Positions 57,409-64,000 of a stretch of 64,000 nucleotides of DNA are shown piece by piece. The stretch covers positions 59,782 through 123,781 of the forward strand of contig JAGXIF010000031.1 of NCBI GenBank assembly GCA_024635755.1. The letters run 5' to 3'. Numbering within the stretch: the stretch's first letter is position 1; each line of letters opens with the position of its first letter. The translations under genes and the position numbers were made by a program. The notes below the pieces were generated by a model, which saw only the letters and a program-made list of their open reading frames with translations, was not told where the DNA came from and did not search any database. This DNA is from Halothiobacillus sp. GTDB lineage: Bacteria > Pseudomonadota > Gammaproteobacteria > Halothiobacillales > Halothiobacillaceae.

Positions 57409-60400
57409 GCTTCGTCCACCTGCATGCGCACAGCGAGTACTCGCTGATCGACGGCACCCTGCGCGTCAAGGACGCCGTCGCCCAGGCCAAGGCCCGCGGC
57501 ATGCCCGCCATCGCCCTGACCGACCAGGGCAACCTGTTCGCGATGGTGAAGTTCTACAAGGCCGCCCTGGGCGCGGGCATCAAGCCGATCTTCGGCGCGG
57601 ATTGCCTGGTCTACGAGAACGCCCAGACCCCGCCGTCACGCGTGGTGCTGCTCGCGCAGAACGACACCGGCTTTCTGCACCTGACCGAACTGCTTTCGCA
57701 GGCCTACTGCGAGGGCCAGCACGACGACAAGCCCTGCCTGAACCGCGACTGGCTCACCGCCGAGAAGACCGACGGGCTGATCGCCCTGATCGGTGTCGAC
57801 AGCGATCTGGGCCGCGGTTTGGTCCACGGGCTCGATCACGTGGTCGACGAGGCGCTGGCCTTCTGGACCGCGCGCTTCCCCGACCGGCTGTACCTCGAGC
57901 TCACGCGCACCAACCGCGTCAACGAAGGCGCGTTCATCGAGTCGGCGGTGGATCTGGCCATCGCAAAGGACCTGCCGGTCGTCGCCAGCAACGACGTGCG
58001 CTTTCTCGACCAGGCCGACTTCGACGCCCACGAGGTGCGCGTCTGCATCAACCAGGGCCGCACCCTCGAGGACCCGCGCCGCCCGCGCGACTACTCCGAC
58101 CGCCAGTACCTGCGCACGGCGACCGAGATGCGCGAGCTGTTCGCCGACCTCCCCGAGGCGATCGACAACAGCCTCGCCATCGCCGAGCGCTGCAACGTCA
58201 CCCTCAAGCTGGGCGAGAACTTCCTGCCCAACTTCCCGACCCCCGCGGGCCAGTCCGAATCCGACTACCTGCGCGAGCTCTCCGCGCGCGGCCTGGAGGG
58301 GCGTCTTGAGCGCGTGCCGGAGGCCGATCACCAGACCTACCGCGAACGGCTTGATCGCGAGCTGGACGTCATCATCCAGATGGGCTTTCCCGGCTACTTC
58401 CTGATCGTCGCGGACTTCATCCAGTGGGCCAAGCGCCAGGATATCCCCGTCGGGCCGGGGCGGGGCTCGGGCGCGGGTTCGATCGTCGCCTGGGCCCTGT
58501 TGATCACCGACATCGACCCGATGGCCTACGACCTGCTGTTCGAGCGGTTCCTCAACCCCGAGCGGGTCTCGATGCCCGACTTCGATATCGATTTCTGCAT
58601 GGAAGGCCGTGACCGGGTGATCGACTACGTCGCCGAGCAGTACGGCCGCGACGCGGTCTCGCAGATCGCCACCCACGGCACCATGGCCGCCAAGGCGGTG
58701 GTGCGCGACGTCGGCCGGGTGCTGGGCTACCCCTACGGCTTCGTCGACCGGGTCGCCAAGCTGATCCCGTTCAAGCCGGGGATGGACGTCTCGCTGGACG
58801 ATGCCCTCGGGCGCACCGAGAAGAGTCAGAAGGAGCCCGAGCGCTACTCGGCCGACCTCAAGGAGCTCTACGACCGCGACGAGGAAGTGCAGGCGATCGT
58901 CGACATGGGCGGTGCCTTGCAGGGGCTGCCGCGCTCGGTGGGCAAGCACGCCGGCGGCGTGCTGATCGCGCCATCCAAGCTGACCGACTTCACGCCGATG
59001 TTCTGCGAGGCCAACCACGCCTCGCCGGCCTCCCAGTTGGACAAGGACGACGTCGAGGCGGTGGGGCTGGTCAAGTTCGACTTCCTGGGCCTCAGGAACC
59101 TCACCATCATCGACTGGGCGCTCAAGGCCATCAACGCCACCCGGGAGAAGACGGGCGAGGAGCCGATCGACATCTCGGCCATCCCCATGGACGACTCAAA
59201 GAGCTTCGAGTTGTTGAAGCGCTGCGAGACCACCGCGGTGTTCCAGCTCGAGTCCAAGGGCATGAAGGGCCTGATCAAGAAGCTCCAGCCGGACAACTTC
59301 GAGGAAATCATCGCCCTGGTGGCCCTGTTCCGCCCGGGGCCGCTCGATTCGGGCATGGTCGACGACTTCATCCTCAGGAAGAAGGGCGAGCAGGAGGTCG
59401 AGTACCTCCACCCCTGGCTCACGGAGGTTCTGAAGCCCACCTACGGGGTGATCGTCTACCAGGAACAGGTCATGCAGATCGCCCAGATCCTGGCCGGCTA
59501 CACCCTGGGCGGTGCGGACCTGCTGCGCCGGGCGATGGGCAAGAAAAAGCTCGAGGAAATGGCCAAGCAGCGCCAGATCTTCCTCGACGGCGCGAAAGAG
59601 AAGGGCGTCGACGTCGACCAGGCCGGCTACATCTTCGACCTGGTGGAGAAATTCGCCGGCTACGGCTTCAACAAGTCGCACTCGGCCGCCTACGCCCTGG
59701 TCGCCTACCAGACCGCCTGGCTCAAGGCCCATTACCCGTCCTACTTCATGGCCGCCGTGCTCTCGGCGGACATGGACAACACCGACAAGGTGGTCGGCCT
59801 GATCGAGGAATGCCGGCGCATGGAGCTCGACGTGGTGCCGCCGTCGGTGCAGCGCTGCGCCTACCGCTTCACCGCCGGCGGCGAGCGCGAGATCGTGTAC
59901 GGTCTCGGCGCGATCCGCGGGGTGGGCGAGGGCGTCATCCAGCGCATCGTCGAGGAGCGCGCCGAGCACGGCCCCTTCAAGGACATGAACGAGTTCTGCC
60001 AGCGCGTCGGCGCGCAGGCTCTCAACAAGCGCGTGCTCGATGCCATGGTCTGCGCCGGGGCGCTCGACGAGCTGGGTCCGTCACGCGCGGCCCTGCAGGC
60101 CCACATCCCCGAGGCGATGAAGGCGGCCAGCCAGGTTGCCAATGCCGCCGAGGCCGGCATGAGCGATCTGTTCGGCGGCATGGACGAGCCGGAGACGGCC
60201 GTTGCCAGCCCGATCAAGCCGTTGCCCGAGTGGTCGGATGACGAGCGCCTGCGCCTCGAGAAGAACATGCTCGGGCTGTATCTGACCGGCCACCCGATCA
60301 ACCAGTACCTCGACGAACTCGAGTGCTTCATCACCGGGCGTCTGGATACGCTCACCGACAAGGCCGAGGCCGCCGCGGCCGCTGCCGGCGGTGGGTTCGT

Positions 60401-60929
60401 TCGCGGCACGCCGGCGGTGGTGGCGGGGCTGTGTGTCGCCGAGCGCACCATGCGCACGCAGAGCGGCGACAAGCAGATGTTCATCACCCTCGACGATGGC
60501 CGCGGACGCGGCGAGATGCGGTTGGTGGGGGACGACATCGAGGTGCTCGCCGACCGCGTCGGTCGCGACCAGCTGGTGATCGTCGAGGGCGACGTCTCCT
60601 TCGATTCATTCAACGGCAATCTGCGCGTCCGCCACAAGCGGCTCTACACGCTCGGCGAGGCGCGGGCACGATTCGCGCAGTGCGTGACCGTGGCACTGAC
60701 CCCCGACTGCGGCATCGAGGCGACCGAGCGGTTGCTCGATATCGTCGAGCCGTTCCGTGAGGCGGAGGGGTTGCCGGTGATTGTCGAGGTGCGGAGTGAG
60801 TTGGGGCGGGGGGCGTTTCGTCTGGCTGATGAGTGGCGGGTGGCGCCGGAGGCGACGTTGATGGGGCGGTTGGAGGAGTTGGATACCGTTAGCAGGGCGG
60901 CGGCTTATTATCCAGGCAGAGTTCAATAA
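57405..60929 (+). CDS. dnaE: DNA polymerase III subunit alpha
   Basis: Replicative polymerase. The 1174-residue protein has the N-terminal PHP domain (F-V-H-L-H-A-H-S-E-Y-S), the catalytic acidic motif PDFDIDF (391-397), fingers and thumb, GRGSGAGSIVAW, the KSHSAAYALVAYQTAWLKAHYP motif, an OB fold (about 995-1090) and a tau-binding C-terminus. Length and order match the E. coli DnaE1 type. From about 60770 the synonymous codon use changes (many GGG, TTG, GCG), although the protein stays in frame to the stop at 60929. Confidence 0.96.
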   Translation: MSFVHLHAHSEYSLIDGTLRVKDAVAQAKARGMPAIALTDQGNLFAMVKFYKAALGAGIKPIFGADCLVYENAQTPPSRVVLLAQNDTGFLHLTELLSQAYCEGQHDDKPCLNRDWLTAEKTDGLIALIGVDSDLGRGLVHGLDHVVDEALAFWTARFPDRLYLELTRTNRVNEGAFIESAVDLAIAKDLPVVASNDVRFLDQADFDAHEVRVCINQGRTLEDPRRPRDYSDRQYLRTATEMRELFADLPEAIDNSLAIAERCNVTLKLGENFLPNFPTPAGQSESDYLRELSARGLEGRLERVPEADHQTYRERLDRELDVIIQMGFPGYFLIVADFIQWAKRQDIPVGPGRGSGAGSIVAWALLITDIDPMAYDLLFERFLNPERVSMPDFDIDFCMEGRDRVIDYVAEQYGRDAVSQIATHGTMAAKAVVRDVGRVLGYPYGFVDRVAKLIPFKPGMDVSLDDALGRTEKSQKEPERYSADLKELYDRDEEVQAIVDMGGALQGLPRSVGKHAGGVLIAPSKLTDFTPMFCEANHASPASQLDKDDVEAVGLVKFDFLGLRNLTIIDWALKAINATREKTGEEPIDISAIPMDDSKSFELLKRCETTAVFQLESKGMKGLIKKLQPDNFEEIIALVALFRPGPLDSGMVDDFILRKKGEQEVEYLHPWLTEVLKPTYGVIVYQEQVMQIAQILAGYTLGGADLLRRAMGKKKLEEMAKQRQIFLDGAKEKGVDVDQAGYIFDLVEKFAGYGFNKSHSAAYALVAYQTAWLKAHYPSYFMAAVLSADMDNTDKVVGLIEECRRMELDVVPPSVQRCAYRFTAGGEREIVYGLGAIRGVGEGVIQRIVEERAEHGPFKDMNEFCQRVGAQALNKRVLDAMVCAGALDELGPSRAALQAHIPEAMKAASQVANAAEAGMSDLFGGMDEPETAVASPIKPLPEWSDDERLRLEKNMLGLYLTGHPINQYLDELECFITGRLDTLTDKAEAAAAAAGGGFVRGTPAVVAGLCVAERTMRTQSGDKQMFITLDDGRGRGEMRLVGDDIEVLADRVGRDQLVIVEGDVSFDSFNGNLRVRHKRLYTLGEARARFAQCVTVALTPDCGIEATERLLDIVEPFREAEGLPVIVEVRSELGRGAFRLADEWRVAPEATLMGRLEELDTVSRAAAYYPGRVQ

Positions 60930-60947
60930 AGGGAGTTTTGGGACGCG

Positions 60948-63068
60948 ATGAATTCTAAGGTTTTTTCTCGTATATCTGAATCTTTAAGGCAATATCGTCG
61001 TGCAGACTTGCGAGATTTCGAAGAAGAAGTTGGTAAAAATGCGGTAGAGAAGCTCTACTGTGATCCACTTCCAAACGACGCCGTTTTGAATTCTGTCCTA
61101 TCTGGAAATACCACCTTTTTGTTGGGTCGTAAGGGCACAGGGAAAAGTACTATCTTTGCCCGGGCCCAGAGCGAGTTGAGGTCAAAAGACGATGTAATTG
61201 CTATTTATGTGGATGTCAAGAGTATTTACGACATTATGCGGGCATCTAATCCGGCGGTTTCGGATGTGGACCTTGAAAGCGTAGATTTAGGCGTATATCG
61301 CGAGCACCTTTTGAGGAAGCACTTTTTAGGGGCTTCTTTGGCTGAAATACTCCTCGAGCTCGACAAAGCTATCGACCAACAGCCATTCCTTAAAAAAATT
61401 ACAGGCGGTGCAAAGCACTTAAAGGCTTTTAAGGATGACATAGAAAAACTAAAGTCCCGTGTAGAAACCTCGGCTCTTGAGAGTCAGGAGGTTCCTATAC
61501 TGCGTCAGCTATCTCAAAGTGTAAGGAGCCGCAGCCAAAATCAAACAGAAAGCGGTAGTAGTTTAGGGGTCAATGCTAAGCTCCGGCCGAGCCACGGATA
61601 TGCTCCGGAATTTGGCATGCATGCGACTGTCGATGATGTTGATAAGTCACTTGAAGATAATGAACTTTATAATCAATATTCTGACGTTGTGCTGAGATCG
61701 TTTCCTTTTTCTGATCTTATAGCAAAAATTCAGCGTCTACTGAGCGACTTCGGCATGAGCCGATTGGTCGTGTTTTTTGATGATTTTTCAGAACTCTCGT
61801 ACGTAGATCAGCGGCTATTTGTTGATGTCATATTGGCTCCACTGAATAATTCAAGCAACGAGTCAGTTAAGTTAAAGGTCGCGGGTTACCCTGGCCGAGT
61901 TTATTATGGAAAGATCGATCCTGGTAAGGTCGATACAATATCTTTGGATTTTTCATCGTTATATGAAGCTCCTGAAGTTCAGACTATGGAGCTTTCTGCT
62001 GTCGATTATTGCAAACGGTTGCTAAAGTCCCGATTTTCGGCCTTTGGCGAGAAGTTCGATGATTATTTCGATGACTCGGTTGGGCTAGATGATCATGTGC
62101 GGCTTTTGTTCCAAGCTTCCTTCAATGTGCCTCGCCTTATCGGAATTTTCTTGCATACGTGTTACATGGACCGTGTGTCGAAAGGGTTGAAGATCAACAG
62201 TGCTGCCATAAAATTGGCCGCTCGGAAGCACTATGAGGGCACTGTTCTTAAATATTTCGACAGAATGAATAGGTACGCACTTGAGCCGTTTGAAAACAAG
62301 CTTGATCGTCACAATCAAGCAGAGCTTATAAAAGTTGTCACAGCTGAAGCAAGGCGTGTTAGGAACGGTATTCTTTCTGGGGGCGTCGGTGGTGTGTATT
62401 TCAGGGGTATATCAAATCCGCCGGTTAGTCATTTTATTGTGGACCCAGATGTTGCCCCAGTTTTTGACTCCTTAGAATCAAATTTTTTGGTTTCTCGCTA
62501 TAAGGAAACGAGAGACAAAAACGGTAGAGCCGTAGTTGTGTTCGCGATGTTTTATGGCCTTACGGAAGCTGAGCGTTTTGCGTGGGGGTATCCTTCAGGA
62601 CGTGATTATCGCAACTATTTTGTGCAAAGGTGTTTTGATTTCACTTCGGCGATCCAGGATTTTTTGTCCAATAAGCAAACAATTAGATGTTCCAGTTGTG
62701 GGTCTTCTTTTTCCTTGGATCAAAAATCGAGTTTCGAGTTGTTTAAGTGGAATTGCCCTGAATGCAAGAGTGGGACATGTTCGGTTGTCGACTTGGCTGA
62801 TGATTTCTCGGATGAAGAAAGACTTGTCGATCCGGAAGCTGCTCTTGATCCGATTGAAATACAAATACTGACTGTTTTGGACGATGAAGGAGTTCCGATG
62901 AGGGCTAGTGAGATTTCAGCGCTCATCGATTCCACATATCAGCTCGTTGGAAAACGCACCACTAAATTACACGACGTGGGTTTGGTCCAAAAGCAAAGAG
63001 ACGAGAAGAACGGCAAGATGCGGAGTGAGATAACAGATCGAGCTAAACGCACATACTTTGTGGATTGA
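60948..63068 (+). CDS. Putative P-loop ATPase with zinc ribbon and C-terminal winged helix
   Basis: 706 residues. A leader with E-K-L-Y-C-D-P precedes Walker A GRKGTGKST (60-68); the Walker B-like strand VVFFDDF is at 274-280. A linker (about 140-230) is charged and Ser/Gln-rich. A zinc ribbon has C581, C584, C603 and C606, and a winged helix follows (about 640-706). Recalled similarity: the P-loop ATPases named Sll1717 family, often next to phage-defence or mobile genes; no search was made, so the family is tentative. No TM helix or signal was seen. It starts 18 bp after dnaE. Counted G+C at 60961-61020 is 23 of 60, against 40 of 60 in 57421-57480 of dnaE: a recent acquisition. Confidence 0.7.
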   Translation: MNSKVFSRISESLRQYRRADLRDFEEEVGKNAVEKLYCDPLPNDAVLNSVLSGNTTFLLGRKGTGKSTIFARAQSELRSKDDVIAIYVDVKSIYDIMRASNPAVSDVDLESVDLGVYREHLLRKHFLGASLAEILLELDKAIDQQPFLKKITGGAKHLKAFKDDIEKLKSRVETSALESQEVPILRQLSQSVRSRSQNQTESGSSLGVNAKLRPSHGYAPEFGMHATVDDVDKSLEDNELYNQYSDVVLRSFPFSDLIAKIQRLLSDFGMSRLVVFFDDFSELSYVDQRLFVDVILAPLNNSSNESVKLKVAGYPGRVYYGKIDPGKVDTISLDFSSLYEAPEVQTMELSAVDYCKRLLKSRFSAFGEKFDDYFDDSVGLDDHVRLLFQASFNVPRLIGIFLHTCYMDRVSKGLKINSAAIKLAARKHYEGTVLKYFDRMNRYALEPFENKLDRHNQAELIKVVTAEARRVRNGILSGGVGGVYFRGISNPPVSHFIVDPDVAPVFDSLESNFLVSRYKETRDKNGRAVVVFAMFYGLTEAERFAWGYPSGRDYRNYFVQRCFDFTSAIQDFLSNKQTIRCSSCGSSFSLDQKSSFELFKWNCPECKSGTCSVVDLADDFSDEERLVDPEAALDPIEIQILTVLDDEGVPMRASEISALIDSTYQLVGKRTTKLHDVGLVQKQRDEKNGKMRSEITDRAKRTYFVD

Positions 63069-63209
63069 CACTGCGATCTACTTTGGGATTCGTGGAGTGG
63101 GTCGCGAGCAGAACCTGCCTTCTGAGCCAGATCTCTATGTGACCACTGAATAGTGGGTCGGGCGATAAATGCCCTTGCAAGCGACTTTCGGCGGTTGATT
63201 GATTCATTA
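63069..63209. other. Leader to the repeat region after the ATPase gene
   Basis: No gene and no intrinsic terminator for the ATPase gene were found in the first 140 bp. The region 63069-64000 as a whole (about 930 bp) has no convincing gene; its frames are short and of skewed composition. Confidence 0.5.
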
Positions 63210-63289
63210 CACGCGCCGGTTGCGTACGCGGGGTAGGCTTGTCTCGCGGTGCACGGCGCGCGAGCCCCTTTTTTTGCTTGTCCAAGAAA
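63210..63289 (+). repeat. Direct repeat copy 1 (80 bp)
   Basis: Begins CACGCGCCGGTTGCG and ends CTTGTCCAAGAAA, with internal CTCGCGGTGCaCGGCGCGCGAG-type pairing. It matches copy 2 (63452-63529) apart from scattered substitutions and a two-base length difference. Confidence 0.85.
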
Positions 63290-63451
63290 CGACGGTTTAT
63301 GCCGGGGTCGGACCTGGATAAGTATCTGATGCCGCGGTATTAAGCGCCTGTGGCCAGTGAGTTCTGTCCCTTAGAATGGCGTTTTTAGCGCAAGAATAAG
63401 CTGTGTAAGCCTGGGCGGCACTTCGGAATCAGAAGATTGGTGAGTTGGTTT

Positions 63452-63529
63452 CACGCGCCGGTTGCGCGCGGGATTGGCTTTTCTCGCGGTGCCCGGCGCG
63501 CGAGTCGATTTTCTTGCTTGTCCAAGAAA
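63452..63529 (+). repeat. Direct repeat copy 2 (78 bp)
   Basis: Second copy in the same orientation, 242 bp downstream of copy 1. After it the sequence runs AACCGACGAAAAGAAGG and differs from what follows copy 1. Confidence 0.85.
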
Positions 63530-64000
63530 ACCGACGAAAAGAAGGACACCCCGACGCCTTGGCCCTGCGGGCCTGATCGCTGTCGCGATCAGCCTCGCGA
63601 ACGAGGAAGCACGGACGGGTCGGTTCGACGCGACGTCGTGTCGCGGCGAACCTCGGGCTCGCGTCCATGCGAGCTCGACCCTGCGCTTCCCCGCTCGCGA
63701 GGCAAGGCGTAAGGGGACTCGGCCTTCGATATGAATTGTTAGGCGTATTCAAACGTCGTACTTGCCTTGAGGCGTGGGCCGACGTGTAGGCGGCAGCCGG
63801 CCTGCACGGCGGCAAACGGAGGCTTTTCCCCCTTGACGGCTTGCCTCACGGCCGTCGGCTGGCCGGGGTCGGAGCGACAAGGACGTCGCTCCGAGGCTCG
63901 CCGCGACAGGAGGTCGCGTCGAGCCGGCCCCGAGTCAGCCGTCGGTCGTGAGGCTTCGAGGTCGGACCTTGTCCGGCCTCGAAGGCCCGAAGGGCCAAGC
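63530..64000. other. Hairpin-dense, gene-poor tract
   Basis: Contains several perfect or near-perfect inverted repeats: 63573-63592 (CTGATCGC/GCGATCAG), 63622-63652, 63657-63674 (GCTCGC/GCGAGC), 63871-63892 (GGAGCGAC/GTCGCTCC), 63902-63918 (CGCGAC/GTCGCG) and 63955-63983 (TTCGAGGtCGGAC and its complement). An outer imperfect fold pairs 63843-63860 with 63937-63954 (16 of 18). No coding frame here has family features. The window ends inside this tract. Confidence 0.55.

Noticed and set aside
63738..63744. GTTAGGC, matching the GTTRRRY core of integron attC sites
   Set aside because: No RYYYAAC partner at a suitable distance and no attC-like inner arms, so it is probably chance.
63429..63815. 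Three overlapping open frames of 90-128 codons on both strands
   Set aside because: Arg/Pro-rich, low-complexity translations over repeat DNA, with no ribosome-binding site or family motif.

Overview
The window is G+C-rich chromosomal DNA from a gammaproteobacterium. Housekeeping blocks with gammaproteobacterial gene order (tyrA-aroA-cmk-rpsA-ihfB, tig-clpP-clpX-lon-hupB-ppiD, dapF-DUF484-xerC, hslVU, fliC-flaG-fliD-fliS) fill most of it. A type I sulfide:quinone oxidoreductase and a DUF4395 membrane protein point to a sulfur-oxidising lineage, for example Halothiobacillaceae/Guyparkeria, Thioalkalivibrio or relatives. The flagellin cluster with a FliA promoter indicates motility, and a FimX-like c-di-GMP protein suggests type IV pili. 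The genus is inference.

Layout. 1-5271 (+): end of tyrA, then aroA, cmk, rpsA, ihfB and pyrF. 5318-12735 (-): mltF, ubiE, a DUF971 gene, hslU, hslV, xerC, a DUF484 gene and dapF. 13203-25600 (+): typA, ffh, tRNA-Leu(UAG), then the protein-quality-control block tig, clpP, clpX, lon, hupB, ppiD. 25681-39849 is mixed: a DAACS-type symporter, DUF4395, fabI, a yejA-lipoprotein-yejB-yejE importer operon without an ATPase gene, sqr, prmB, psd, and the complete EF-P modification set (epmA and efp divergent from epmB). 39987-43704: a protein with a PilZ-like motif overlapping a FimX-like protein. 43833-48106: folB, midA and glgP. 48668-52829: flagellar filament genes behind a near-consensus FliA (sigma-28) promoter. 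52830-56188 is repeat-rich: paired palindromes of the ATTCCC-N8-GGGAAT type around a frameshifted GIY-YIG gene, a Rossmann oxidoreductase, roxA, and a 268-bp element with 24-bp perfect terminal inverted repeats. 56189-60929: a ModE-like HTH gene, DUF455 and dnaE.

Immediately after dnaE, 60948-63068 is a strikingly A+T-rich, apparently acquired gene for a 706-residue P-loop ATPase with a zinc ribbon and a C-terminal winged helix. About 930 bp without a convincing gene follow it. They hold two ~80-bp direct repeats and a hairpin-dense tract. This end of the window is the best candidate for something undescribed. No CRISPR array, rRNA or complete insertion sequence was seen. All family assignments come from reading motifs and gene order; no database search was run.
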